Positions 16,223-24,147 of a stretch of DNA of 25,614 bases are shown here, piece after piece. Numbering within the stretch: the first letter of the stretch is position 1; each line of letters starts with the position of its first letter. A program made the translations under genes and the position numbers. The notes below the pieces were generated by a model. It was not told the DNA's origin and made no database searches. It worked only from the letters and a program-made list of their open reading frames with translations. The DNA is taken from assembly GCA_934358235.1 (NCBI GenBank), contig CAKRKK010000010.1:1-25614 (forward strand), in the 5' to 3' direction. This DNA is from an uncultured Lachnospira sp. GTDB taxonomy: Bacteria; Bacillota; Clostridia; Lachnospirales; Lachnospiraceae.

Positions 16223-16261
16223 ACATTACATAAACATTATTTGAACATTATATAAACATTA
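16223..16261. repeat. Phased direct repeats, cluster 2
   Basis: Plus-strand ACATTA at 16223, 16234, 16245 and 16256, with exact 11-base spacing. The first copy is part of the palindrome AATGTAACATT (16217-16227). The cluster lies about 110-150 bases upstream of the regulator promoter. Confidence 0.8.
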
Positions 16262-16269
16262 TTCACTTT

Positions 16270-16444
16270 CTACTTGATTTTCATTTTGTGAGATAACTCC
16301 TCAAAGTCCATAAACTTTCCGGTTATTCGGCAATGCACGAATCTATCTTGTTGCTGTGTGTACGTCCATTCTCGGCATCTGAATATCCATTAGAACCAGA
16401 TTATATTTATCTTCTGGCGCTTCATTAAGATTATATATATCTGA
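16270..16444 (-). pseudogene. Decayed response-regulator receiver domain
   Basis: On the minus strand, 16444 to 16301 reads SDIYNLNEAPEDKYN then LVLMDIQMPRMDVHTATR, a stop, IRALPNNRKVYGL and a stop. LVLMDIQMP is the phospho-acceptor aspartate motif of a receiver domain, and the following ATR-IRALP is its usual continuation. In the next frame KFMDFEELSHKMKIK (to 16270) resembles the KPxDFEEL end of a receiver. The pieces show a premature stop, an internal deletion and a frameshift. The parent was probably a hybrid histidine kinase or response regulator; little remains of it. It lies between the MATE gene and the phased repeats. Confidence 0.65.
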
Positions 16445-16462
16445 ACAGTAATAAATAAAATT

Positions 16463-17857
16463 CTAATTATTCTTAGTCTTTCTATTACAATATATGTAGA
16501 ATATCACATTTAACACAATTCCAAACGTGGTTGCCGCCGGTGCTGCAAAGCCAATCTTAGTAAGACTTGCATCCGGCTGTATGCTCATATAGTAAGCAAG
16601 TGGAAGGCGGACCAGCAACGTCTGTATAAGTCCCTGAAGCATAACCCACACAGTCTTATCGTGTCCGTTAAAATAACCTATCATACTGAATAATACCGCT
16701 GTGACTATTGTTTCAGGTGCAAAACCTCTTAAATAATCATAACCCTTCTGTATAACAGTTTCATCTGTTGTAAATATTCCTGTAAGTATATCACCCTTAA
16801 ACATTATAAATACAAATACTATGCAGCCAATTATTAAGCCTACACCTATACCTGTAAATAATGTTTTTTTAGCTCTCTTTTCATTACCTGCTCCAACATT
16901 CTGTGATATAAATGAAGCCGTAGACTGCATAAGTGCACTAGGTATAAGCATTGCAAAGTTTACAAGCTTGCAGGCAACTCCATAGCCTGAGGATGCCTCT
17001 AGTCCTAGCTTATTAACAAAGGCACAAAGCGCCAGAAATGATATCTGTGTAAGGCACTCCTGTAGTGCAAGTGGAAGTCCTGTTTTTAATGCTCTCTTAC
17101 AATGCTCATTTAATCTAAAATCACTTTTCTTTATAGTAAATGGAAGCTTTCTTTTAAATAGTAACAATAATGCAAAGACTACACTTACTGCCTGTGCAAA
17201 TACTGTCGCAATCGCAGCTCCTGCTGCATCAAGATGAAATCCTGCTACAAGCACAAGGTCACCTGCAATATTTACAACACAGGCAACTGCAACAAATATA
17301 AGAGGTGATTTACTATCACCAAGTCCTCTGAATATGGCAGCTAAAAGATTATACGCAACTATGAAAAATATTCCACCACCACATATTTTAACATACATCG
17401 AAGTAAGTGAAACCGCCTCTGCTGGTGCCTGCATAAGCACTGCTATTGGTCTTGAAAAACCTATCATAACAACAAAAAGTACTGCTGATATCATCGCAAA
17501 TACTACTATTGAACCACCTATAAGTGCTCCTATCTGCTGCTGTTTCTTTTCCCCAATATATCTTGCTATAAGCACAGTTATCCCCATAGCAGACTGAGTT
17601 ATCACGAAGGTTACCAGATTAAGTACCTGGCTTCCTGTTGAAACGGCTGAAAGACCTGAGGTTGTGCCGAATCTTCCAACAACCAAAAGGTCAACTGCAC
17701 CATATGCTGCCTGAAGTATAAGTGCCCCTAGTATTGGCAGCATAAATGGCACCAGCTTTCCTAATATACTTCCCTGTGTAAAATCTGATTTTGAAGCTTG
17801 TCTTAAATCTTTTTCTGAACTTAAACTGGATTTATTCAATGTCAACTCTCCTCTCAT
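16463..17857 (-). CDS. MATE-family multidrug efflux transporter
   Basis: A 464-residue (or 458) polytopic membrane protein with the twelve-span layout of two homologous six-span halves. The first half starts GKLVPFMLPILGALILQAAY then GAVDLLVVGRFG; the second starts at about residue 250 (RALKTGLPLALQECLTQISF). These N-lobe and C-lobe openings are typical of NorM/MepA-like MATE proteins, which export drugs or metabolites using an ion gradient. The gene overlaps the end of marR by 26 bases, so the two form an operon. ATG at 17857 has no ribosome binding site; a TTG at 17839, eight bases after AGGAG, may be the true start. Regulation is by the MarR repressor through the palindrome at 18408-18450. 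The natural substrate cannot be told. Confidence 0.92.
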   Translation of the reverse strand: MRGELTLNKSSLSSEKDLRQASKSDFTQGSILGKLVPFMLPILGALILQAAYGAVDLLVVGRFGTTSGLSAVSTGSQVLNLVTFVITQSAMGITVLIARYIGEKKQQQIGALIGGSIVVFAMISAVLFVVMIGFSRPIAVLMQAPAEAVSLTSMYVKICGGGIFFIVAYNLLAAIFRGLGDSKSPLIFVAVACVVNIAGDLVLVAGFHLDAAGAAIATVFAQAVSVVFALLLLFKRKLPFTIKKSDFRLNEHCKRALKTGLPLALQECLTQISFLALCAFVNKLGLEASSGYGVACKLVNFAMLIPSALMQSTASFISQNVGAGNEKRAKKTLFTGIGVGLIIGCIVFVFIMFKGDILTGIFTTDETVIQKGYDYLRGFAPETIVTAVLFSMIGYFNGHDKTVWVMLQGLIQTLLVRLPLAYYMSIQPDASLTKIGFAAPAATTFGIVLNVIFYIYCNRKTKNN

Positions 17858-18287
17858 TCATTACTTTGTAGAATTTATCAATTGTATGAATCATACAATC
17901 TGCTTCCTCATCTGATATGTCCTCCATATATTCAACAAGTCTGCTGTAATAATTCTTATCATACTTTTCTGATAACTGCTCCCCCTTTTGGGTGATTGTT
18001 ATATAGGTTATACGGCCATCCTCCTTAGAGGTTGTCTTACTAAGATACCCTTTCTTTTCCATTTCCTTGACTGTTCTTGTAACCCCTGGCCTTGGAAGCT
18101 TTAACATATCACTTATATCTGAAACCTTCACCTTTACGTCACTATCACCATTCTGTAGCGTATGAATCACATCCATATACTGGATATATGCCGGTGTCAC
18201 CCCATCTGGAAGCTCTGGCAGAAGCTCTCTTATCCGCTTTGCAAGATAACAGGCATCCAGCATTCTTTTTATCTTATCTGTTGTCAT
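17832..18287 (-). CDS. MarR-family repressor of the efflux operon
   Basis: A 151-residue MarR protein. The N-terminal dimerisation helices precede a winged helix with VSDISDMLKLPRPGVTRTVKE as the HTH and YLSKTTSKEDGRITYITIT as the DNA-contacting wing (DGR is characteristic). The C-terminal helix completes the dimer interface. MarR proteins usually repress their own operon and release DNA on binding a small ligand or after oxidation. It is first in the marR-MATE operon. A consensus promoter 150-190 bases upstream overlaps a 43-bp palindrome, which makes autoregulation very likely. A GGAGG site lies about 12 bases ahead of the ATG, rather distant. Confidence 0.93.
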   Translation of the reverse strand: MTTDKIKRMLDACYLAKRIRELLPELPDGVTPAYIQYMDVIHTLQNGDSDVKVKVSDISDMLKLPRPGVTRTVKEMEKKGYLSKTTSKEDGRITYITITQKGEQLSEKYDKNYYSRLVEYMEDISDEEADCMIHTIDKFYKVMNERRVDIE

Positions 18288-18407
18288 GGTCTTTTATTTC
18301 CTCCTAATACATTCTGATTAAATCAATTCCTCATTGTTCTTAAAATGATGACATCGTAAATACTCATCATTCGCTGCGTTTTACTGTATTTAATCTGCTT
18401 AACGCAA

Positions 18408-18450
18408 AATTACCAATGATAATTACTTGTAGTAATTATCATTGGTAATT
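18408..18450. promoter_or_regulatory. 43-bp perfect palindrome, probable MarR operator
   Basis: Two 20-bp arms (18408-18427 and 18431-18450) are exact reverse complements around the centre TGT. Each arm also contains a near-palindromic 17-bp site (AATTACCAATGATAATT), so the structure looks like two MarR dimer sites head to head. It begins inside the -10 element and covers the predicted start of transcription. Confidence 0.85.
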
Positions 18451-18476
18451 ATATTGCCATTTTCCCGTTTTGTCAA
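18448..18476 (-). promoter_or_regulatory. Consensus promoter of the marR-MATE operon
   Basis: Minus strand TTGACA (18471-18476), 17-base spacer, TATAAT (18448-18453): a perfect sigma-A promoter. Its strength implies tight repression through the overlapping palindrome. Confidence 0.9.
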
Positions 18477-18522
18477 TTTATACTTCAATTATTATTTCAA
18501 TCTGTAAATATCAATTCATATA

Positions 18523-18558
18523 ATCTATTTATATATCTATTTATATTTCTATTTATTA
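18523..18558. repeat. 12-bp tandem repeat near the lysR stop codon
   Basis: Two exact units ATCTATTTATAT (18523-18534, 18535-18546) and one diverged unit (18547-18558) lie 8 bases from the lysR stop codon (18567-18569). Confidence 0.75.
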
Positions 18559-18566
18559 TATTAACT

Positions 18567-19457
18567 TTAATCATCACTTATCAGCTTTTTTCTTAACTGT
18601 CTTGCTGCCGAGCTTACCGGATGTCTGCTATCATACACCAGACATATATTTCTCTGTGGAATATCATCCTTCAAAGATATTTTCACAATTTCTTTTTTAT
18701 TAATGGCCTCTCTTGCCATTATTTCCGGCAGAAATGCAAGACCTAATTCGCATTTTACAAGAGGAAGTATCTGATCTGTTGTTGCAGCTTCCGTATCCGG
18801 TTCCAGTTCAACACCATTCGACTGGAACAGATCCTTATAGAATCTGAATGTCATAGTTTCTCTTCCAAGACATATCAATGGATAATCCTTTAATTCCTTT
18901 ATTGATAACTCCTGACTTCCCAACGCCGTAAATGTTGTTCCACCTACAAGTATTTCCTGAAATGAACAGAGTACTATTGTTTTTAATGATGAATCTGTAT
19001 ATACAGGAGATGAAACTACTGCAAAATCTACCAACCCATTTTTTACTGCCTCTACGGCTTCTGGTGTTGAATGATTATATATCTTAAGTCTTATTCCGGG
19101 ATTTACCATATGAAATTCCTTTAATTTATCTAACAGAAATATATTTAATGCTGTTTCACTTGCACCTATTGACACACTTCCGTGAGAAAGGCTTGCACTA
19201 TCAGCGAGTTCCTCTTCTGCTGCCATTAATTGTGTCATGGCTGCCGTAACTCTTATATAAAGCTTTTCTCCTTCAGGCGTAAGCTGTATTCCCCGATTAT
19301 TTCTTGTCAACAGGGTTGTATTAATCTGCTGCTCAAGACAATTCATTGCCCTTGTAACATTGGGCTGGCTACTCCCTAATGCCTGCGCCGCTTTAGTAAA
19401 ATTCTTATATCTTGCCACATAATAGAATATCTTATAATACTCAAAATTAACATCCAT
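18567..19457 (-). CDS. LysR-family transcriptional regulator
   Basis: A 296-residue LysR-type regulator. Residues 1-62 form the winged HTH (YYVARYKNFTKAAQALGSSQ, PNVTRAMNCLEQQ), then a linker helix, then the two-lobed effector domain from about 92 (GSVSIGASETALNIFLLDKL ... VDFAVVSSPVYT). The effector is not identifiable from sequence. The ATG at 19457 follows AAAGGAG at a normal distance. The gene is divergent from the plus-strand operon starting at 19744 with a 286-base shared upstream region, the usual arrangement when a LysR protein controls its neighbour; the likely targets are the ThrE-purA-pyrB operon genes. A GC-rich hairpin-forming segment lies in its leader. Confidence 0.92.
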   Translation of the reverse strand: MDVNFEYYKIFYYVARYKNFTKAAQALGSSQPNVTRAMNCLEQQINTTLLTRNNRGIQLTPEGEKLYIRVTAAMTQLMAAEEELADSASLSHGSVSIGASETALNIFLLDKLKEFHMVNPGIRLKIYNHSTPEAVEAVKNGLVDFAVVSSPVYTDSSLKTIVLCSFQEILVGGTTFTALGSQELSIKELKDYPLICLGRETMTFRFYKDLFQSNGVELEPDTEAATTDQILPLVKCELGLAFLPEIMAREAINKKEIVKISLKDDIPQRNICLVYDSRHPVSSAARQLRKKLISDD

Positions 19458-19505
19458 GTCTTATTACTCCTTTGCAATCGCTATACTGCATTGTTATATC
19501 ATAAT

Positions 19506-19643
19506 TTACATTTTTTCACCCCTACACTCACGAACCCGCGCTTTTGCGCTTTTCCGTCCTGCTTCACATGACTGTTCGTTCGTTAATGGCGCAAGAAAAG
19601 TAAACGTCTTCTTCGCAGCCGCTTCCTTTTCTTTTGCGCTCAT
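19506..19643 (-). other. 45-codon ORF coinciding with a GC-rich structured segment
   Basis: A minus-strand frame from ATG at 19643 to TAA at 19506 would code MSAKEKEAAAKKTFTFLAPL and a basic tail including EAGRKSAKARVRE. The composition is protein-like and differs from the AT-rich surroundings, but no ribosome binding site precedes the ATG, and a TATAAT element overlaps it. The same bases form hairpins: arms 19589-19600 and 19626-19639; ACGAAC 19530-19535 with GTTCGT 19574-19579; and GCGC-TTTT-GCGC at 19538-19549. It may be a structured leader of lysR, a dispersed repeat, or a small gene. Confidence 0.35.
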
Positions 19644-19650
19644 TATATCA
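19642..19650 (-). promoter_or_regulatory. Possible extended -10 promoter for lysR
   Basis: Minus strand TGATATAAT. Transcription would begin near 19635, giving a leader of about 180 bases that starts with the structured GC-rich segment. No -35 consensus is seen. Confidence 0.4.
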
Positions 19651-19681
19651 TATTGCTATAGCATCTATATCAATTATAGCT

Positions 19682-19710
19682 TTTACTTATTTCTAATTCA
19701 ATAGTATAAT
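19682..19710 (+). promoter_or_regulatory. Promoter of the plus-strand ThrE-purA-pyrB operon
   Basis: TTTACT (19682-19687), 17-base spacer, TATAAT (19705-19710), 33 bases before the first ATG. Just upstream is a 10-bp palindrome TGCTATAGCA (19654-19663), in a suitable place for LysR binding; that role is inference. Confidence 0.65.
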
Positions 19711-19743
19711 CTAGCCGAAATAAAAAAGAAGGAGGAAGCTGTT

Positions 19744-20505
19744 ATGGAAGAAAAAACTCTCTTTCCAAGAGAAGAAAAATCTGATGTTCTATTTAATAAA
19801 ATTCTGAACGATCCATGGGCTTACAACAAGCTCTTTCAGACGTTCTGTGACAATCTGTTTTGTAATGATGATTCTGATACAATGCTTTCACCCCTGCAAT
19901 TCACCAAAGCATTATTCAACTGTTATTCCAATAAAGATTTATCAGCATTTCTTATGGCTATAACACAGAATACTCTGTTTGATTTACTAAGAAATTCTTT
20001 TCTTATTCCATACCGTTTTAATGCCGATGGAAACCAGAATCCGGTGATTATGACTGATGATAAAGGTCTGTTGTTACCAGAATACGCAGATGTTGTACAC
20101 GAAAAGGACTATCAACATTTTTATAACATTTATAAAGAGCTTGATAATAATAAAAATATGTATCTTGCCAAAGCTTACAGATATAGCCACATATATAATA
20201 ATGACCAGTCCGTGGTAGAGCAGCAGGTTCTTGAGAAAAGTACTGGCATACTACTTATCCGTGAACTGCCTGATACTGTTAAGATGAAGGAAACTGAAGC
20301 AGAGGCTTACAGCACAGTATGGGATCTTTTTCTAAAGCTTGAAAAAGAGCTTCCAATGGCATATATATTCTATGGTCAGAACTCATTTATTGAACATAAC
20401 GAACGGTTTGACGAACTAGGAATTTTCCTTCCTAATTCCATATTCTTGCGAAATCTTGAACATCACGTTAAGAAAGCTGAGGCGATTATATATGCCAAAA
20501 ACTAA
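19744..20505 (+). CDS. Unknown cytosolic protein, first gene of the ThrE-purA-pyrB operon
   Basis: A 253-residue protein I do not recognise. It has no signal peptide or membrane segment and is rich in aromatic and acidic residues. The N-terminal third (DPWAYNKLFQTFCDNLFCND and LSAFLMAITQNTLFDLLRNS) looks helical. A middle part with YADVVHEKDYQHFYNIYKEL and TGILLIRELPDTVK follows, and the C-terminus has TVWDLFLKLEKELPMAYIFY and a final helix. No catalytic or metal motif stands out. A strong GGAGG site lies 8 bases before the ATG and a promoter lies just upstream. The end overlaps the ThrE gene by 14 bases, so the two are translationally coupled; a role linked to the exporter or to its control is possible. 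Confidence 0.8.
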   Translation: MEEKTLFPREEKSDVLFNKILNDPWAYNKLFQTFCDNLFCNDDSDTMLSPLQFTKALFNCYSNKDLSAFLMAITQNTLFDLLRNSFLIPYRFNADGNQNPVIMTDDKGLLLPEYADVVHEKDYQHFYNIYKELDNNKNMYLAKAYRYSHIYNNDQSVVEQQVLEKSTGILLIRELPDTVKMKETEAEAYSTVWDLFLKLEKELPMAYIFYGQNSFIEHNERFDELGIFLPNSIFLRNLEHHVKKAEAIIYAKN

Positions 20506-21832
20506 TTACATTGACATTATGGAAAAAAATCATATGGAAATACCATGGCATGACTATACAAACGCTGACAGTAATGCTCTTATTGCCAATGCTGATCTTA
20601 TTGAGAAAGCTTCTGTTATTGGACGTGTAGGACTAATTATGCTTTCGTGTGGAACAGGTGCATGGCGTGTCCGTACATCTATGAATAAGCTTTCTAAAGA
20701 GCTTGGTGTAACTTGTACTGTGGATGTTGGTCTTATGTCTATTGAATTCAACTGTTTTGATGGTAATGACTGTGTATCACAATCGCTTAGTATTGCCAAT
20801 ACTGGTGTAAATACTTCCAAGCTTTATAGAATGGAACAGTTTGTTGATAATTTTCCTAATGAGGAAGCCCACCTTACTGGTGAGATGATTCACAAACGTC
20901 TTGATGAAATTGAACAAATACATGCACTATATTCACCAGTCAAGCTTGGTCTGGCTGCTGCCCTCGCCTGCTGTGGCTTCACATTTCTTCTTGGTGGCGG
21001 GCCAATAGAGATGCTTTTCGCTTTCATTGCTGCCGGAGCTGGTAACTTAATACGAACAAAACTCATCAAACATCATTATACCCTGTTTATGAATATAGCA
21101 GTTTCTATATCTGCCTCTTGTCTTATATATGCAATACTGCTTAAGCTTGCTATTCTGATGTTTAATATTCCTTCTGTACACGAGGCGGGTTACATCTGTT
21201 CTATGTTATTTATAATACCTGGATTTCCTTTTATCACAAGCGGTATTGACCTTGCCAAGCTTGATTTAAGATCAGGTCTTGAACGGCTGACATATTCAAT
21301 AATTATTGTACTGGTCGCTACTGTATTTGCATGGATTATGGCTTTATTATTACACCTGCAGCCTGAAGAATTCACAACCTTACACCTTGGCAATATGCTG
21401 CATCTTATATTAAGACTTATTGCAAGCTTCTGTGGTGTATTTGGATTCTCTATTATGTTTAACAGTTCTATCCCCATGGCTGCAATGACCGCTCTTATTG
21501 GCTGCATTGCCAATACATTACGTCTTGAACTTGTTGACTTTACAGGTATGCCTGCCGCTGCTGCTGCGTTTATTGGCGCTGCTACTGCCGGACTACTTGC
21601 ATCATTTATTAAAAAATATAATGGATATCCGCGAATATCACTTACAGTCCCTTCCATTGTTATCATGGTTCCCGGACTTTACTTATACCGTGCAATATAT
21701 AATTTCGGCATAATGTCTCTGACCGATGCCTTCTTATGGTTTACATCTGCAATTATGATAATTGTTGCACTTCCACTTGGGCTTATATTTGCCAGAATCA
21801 TTACTGACCGCACATTCCGTTATTGCACCTAA
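20492..21832 (+). CDS. Threonine/serine exporter family protein (fused ThrE)
   Basis: A 446-residue membrane protein combining both halves of the ThrE family. The N-terminal soluble DUF1212-type region (about 25-150) has ASVIGRVGLIMLSCGTGAWR and VDVGLMSIEFN; it is followed by about five membrane spans (SPVKLGLAAALACCGFTFLL, LFMNIAVSISASCLIYAILL). The second half is the DUF3815-like region with a further set of spans and the motifs PGFPFITSGIDL and TVPSIVIMVPGLYLYRA. Characterised ThrE of Corynebacterium exports threonine and serine; in anaerobes the direction and substrate are unproven. ATG at 20492 follows GAGG and is preferred to an earlier start in the same frame. It overlaps the previous gene by 14 bases and purA begins 54 bases after its stop. 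Confidence 0.88.
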   Translation: MPKTNYIDIMEKNHMEIPWHDYTNADSNALIANADLIEKASVIGRVGLIMLSCGTGAWRVRTSMNKLSKELGVTCTVDVGLMSIEFNCFDGNDCVSQSLSIANTGVNTSKLYRMEQFVDNFPNEEAHLTGEMIHKRLDEIEQIHALYSPVKLGLAAALACCGFTFLLGGGPIEMLFAFIAAGAGNLIRTKLIKHHYTLFMNIAVSISASCLIYAILLKLAILMFNIPSVHEAGYICSMLFIIPGFPFITSGIDLAKLDLRSGLERLTYSIIIVLVATVFAWIMALLLHLQPEEFTTLHLGNMLHLILRLIASFCGVFGFSIMFNSSIPMAAMTALIGCIANTLRLELVDFTGMPAAAAAFIGAATAGLLASFIKKYNGYPRISLTVPSIVIMVPGLYLYRAIYNFGIMSLTDAFLWFTSAIMIIVALPLGLIFARIITDRTFRYCT

Positions 21833-21886
21833 ACCATATTTGAGTTAGTAATTTACTTTTAACATTTATAAAGGAGGAAATTTATT

Positions 21887-23188
21887 ATGCTTACTTCTGT
21901 AACAGGTATTAACTGGGGTGACGAAGGCAAAGGTCGCGTCATTGATCTTCTTGCGAAAAACGCAGATATCGTTGTCAGATATCAGGGTGGTAATAACGCC
22001 GGTCATACCGTTGTAACTAATCAGGGAAAATTCGTTCTTAATCTGCTGCCCTCTGGAATACTTCATCCGGATGTTATATGTATTCTTGGAGATGGCATGG
22101 TTATTGACCTTGAACATCTTACTAATGAAATCAAACAGATTGAAGCCAGAGGAATCCATATTGATTCAAAACATTTGAGATTATCTAAAAGAGCTACTAT
22201 TTCTATGCCCTGGCACAGAATACAGGATGAGCTTGAAGAAAACCGACTTGAAAAAACCGGCTCTGCCTTCGGCTCCACAAGACGAGGCATAGCATACGCA
22301 TACAGCGACAAATACAGAAAAAAGACTCTCCGCCTTGGTGACCTGCTTCACCTTGATGACGAAAATATACAGTCAAGACTTAAAACCATTCTGGAATCTA
22401 AGAATCTTGAACTTGCTGGCTGCTATCATCAGGAACCTATGTCCTATCCAGCTCTTCTTGACTGGTGTAAAAAACAAGCTGATATATTCAAAGAGTACAT
22501 ATGCGACACAGGTTCATTCATAGATAAAGCCTTGTCCTGCGGCAAAAATGTAATTCTTGAAGCACAGCTCGGTGCCTTAAGAGATATTGATTATGGTATA
22601 TTTCCATATACCTCAAGCTCATCAACCATAGCTTCCTATGGTCCTATCGGTGCTGGAATCCCCGGAAGACAGGCAGACCACGTTGTAGGTGTACTTAAAG
22701 CATATTCAACCTGTGTTGGTGCAGGACCTTTTGTTGCAGAGCGTGCTGTATCAGAAATATGGCAGCAGGACTTAAGAACTGCCGGTGGTGAATTCGGCGC
22801 TGCAACAGGACGCCCACGCCGTGTCGGTCCCTTTGATGCCGTAGCAAGCAGATATGGCCTTAAATGCCAGCGGGCTGATAAAATCGCCCTTACCAAGCTT
22901 GATGTATTAAGCTCTATGAAGGAAATTCCTATAATAACAGGTTACAGCAGCCCTAATGGCTCACTTGAAGAATTTGATCCTACTGATAATCTGGACTTAT
23001 GCACTCCTGTTACATACAACGTTCCTGGCTGGGAAGAAGACATATCACACTGCAGAACATTTGAAGAGCTTCCTGTTAACGCACGCCGCTATATTGAAAC
23101 AATTGAAGAAATGCTTCATGCAGACATCAACTTTATATCTGTTGGTGCTAAGAGAGATGAATACTTATTAAAAGGAGAATGGCTATGA
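21887..23188 (+). CDS. purA: Adenylosuccinate synthetase (clostridial subtype)
   Basis: Joins IMP and aspartate with GTP to form adenylosuccinate on the way to AMP. The 433-residue protein has the P-loop-like WGDEGKGR at residues 10-17 (catalytic Asp12), [10 protein letters not shown] with the catalytic His40, [15 protein letters not shown] near the IMP site, [27 protein letters not shown], the aspartate-binding [11 protein letters not shown], and [10 protein letters not shown] for guanine recognition. The segment that reads EGAQGTLLDID in E. coli reads [11 protein letters not shown] here, so a gapless alignment places Leu at the position of Gln224; I recall this form as common in Lachnospiraceae. 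AGGAGG precedes the ATG. The stop overlaps the pyrB start (ATGA). Whether this is the only purA in the genome is not known from the window. Confidence 0.94.
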   Translation: MLTSVTGINWGDEGKGRVIDLLAKNADIVVRYQGGNNAGHTVVTNQGKFVLNLLPSGILHPDVICILGDGMVIDLEHLTNEIKQIEARGIHIDSKHLRLSKRATISMPWHRIQDELEENRLEKTGSAFGSTRRGIAYAYSDKYRKKTLRLGDLLHLDDENIQSRLKTILESKNLELAGCYHQEPMSYPALLDWCKKQADIFKEYICDTGSFIDKALSCGKNVILEAQLGALRDIDYGIFPYTSSSSTIASYGPIGAGIPGRQADHVVGVLKAYSTCVGAGPFVAERAVSEIWQQDLRTAGGEFGAATGRPRRVGPFDAVASRYGLKCQRADKIALTKLDVLSSMKEIPIITGYSSPNGSLEEFDPTDNLDLCTPVTYNVPGWEEDISHCRTFEELPVNARRYIETIEEMLHADINFISVGAKRDEYLLKGEWL

Positions 23189-24138
23189 GACATCTTATAA
23201 CACCTACTGACTTAAGCGTTAAAGAAACTATCAATATATTAGATCTCGCAGAAAGAATATCAGAGAATCCACAGGCATACAAACAGGCCGCTGATGGCAG
23301 ACAGCTTGCAACCTTATTTTACGAACCAAGCACAAGAACACGGTTATCCTTTGAATCTGCCATGCTAAGTCTTGGAGGAAAAACTCTTGGTTTTTCCAGT
23401 TCAAGCCAGTCAAGTGCATCTAAGGGAGAAACCGTTGCTGATACAGCAAGAGTTGTAAGCTGCTATGCAGATATAATTGCAATGAGACACCCAAAAGAAG
23501 GTGCTCCACTATGTGCCTCCATATATTCCAGCATTCCAGTTATTAACGCCGGAGATGGCGGTCACGCACACCCTACGCAGACTCTTATTGATATGATGAC
23601 TATAAGGCAACGCAAGAAAAGACTTAATAATCTGACCATTGGCTTCTGCGGTGACCTGAAATTCGGAAGGACTGTCCACTCACTCGTCAGCAGCCTGACA
23701 CGTTTTTGCGGAAATAAGTTCTATTTTATTTCTCCTGAAGAATTACAGATTCCCGATTATCTGCGGGATGATGTACTAAAGCCATCCAATTCGGCTTACG
23801 AAGAAGTATCCAGTCTTGAAGAAACTCTGCCTAAGCTTGATGTCCTATATATGACACGGGTACAGAAGGAAAGGTTCTTCAATGAAGAAGAATATCTACG
23901 TTTAAAGGATGTTTATATACTTAACAGGGAAAAACTTGAGCTGGCTGATAAAGCTATGCCCGTTCTGCATCCTCTTCCAAGAGTTGATGAGATTTCCCGT
24001 GATGTTGATGCTGATTCAAGAGCTGCATACTTTGAGCAGGTTCAGAATGGAAAATATATAAGAATGGCTACTATTATGGCTTTGCTTGACATAACGGATC
24101 CCATAACTGGCAAAAAAGTGTTTGATGAATCCAATTAA
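23185..24138 (+). CDS. pyrB: Aspartate carbamoyltransferase catalytic subunit
   Basis: Condenses carbamoyl phosphate and aspartate to carbamoyl aspartate, the first committed step of pyrimidine synthesis. The 317-residue protein has [14 protein letters not shown] (STRTR at 49-53), SASKGET supplying the neighbour-subunit Ser and Lys, [36 protein letters not shown] and [10 protein letters not shown] for aspartate binding, closely following the E. coli-type class B catalytic chain. Class B enzymes usually pair with a regulatory chain PyrI, but no pyrI follows; the terminator comes 10 bases after the stop. ATG at 23185 overlaps the purA stop as ATGA and follows GGAG at 7 bases; an ATG two codons earlier is less likely. 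Coupling to purA links two aspartate-consuming nucleotide steps. Confidence 0.95.
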   Translation: MRHLITPTDLSVKETINILDLAERISENPQAYKQAADGRQLATLFYEPSTRTRLSFESAMLSLGGKTLGFSSSSQSSASKGETVADTARVVSCYADIIAMRHPKEGAPLCASIYSSIPVINAGDGGHAHPTQTLIDMMTIRQRKKRLNNLTIGFCGDLKFGRTVHSLVSSLTRFCGNKFYFISPEELQIPDYLRDDVLKPSNSAYEEVSSLEETLPKLDVLYMTRVQKERFFNEEEYLRLKDVYILNREKLELADKAMPVLHPLPRVDEISRDVDADSRAAYFEQVQNGKYIRMATIMALLDITDPITGKKVFDESN

Positions 24139-24147
24139 CTATCCAAC

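Noticed and set aside
21190..21666. 158-residue minus-strand frame inside the ThrE gene
   Set aside because: Complement of hydrophobic coding sequence; low-complexity and without start signals.
21887..23188. Phage PurZ-like enzyme making 2-aminoadenine
   Set aside because: The protein keeps the catalytic Asp and the normal bacterial clostridial PurA pattern, and no phage genes are nearby.
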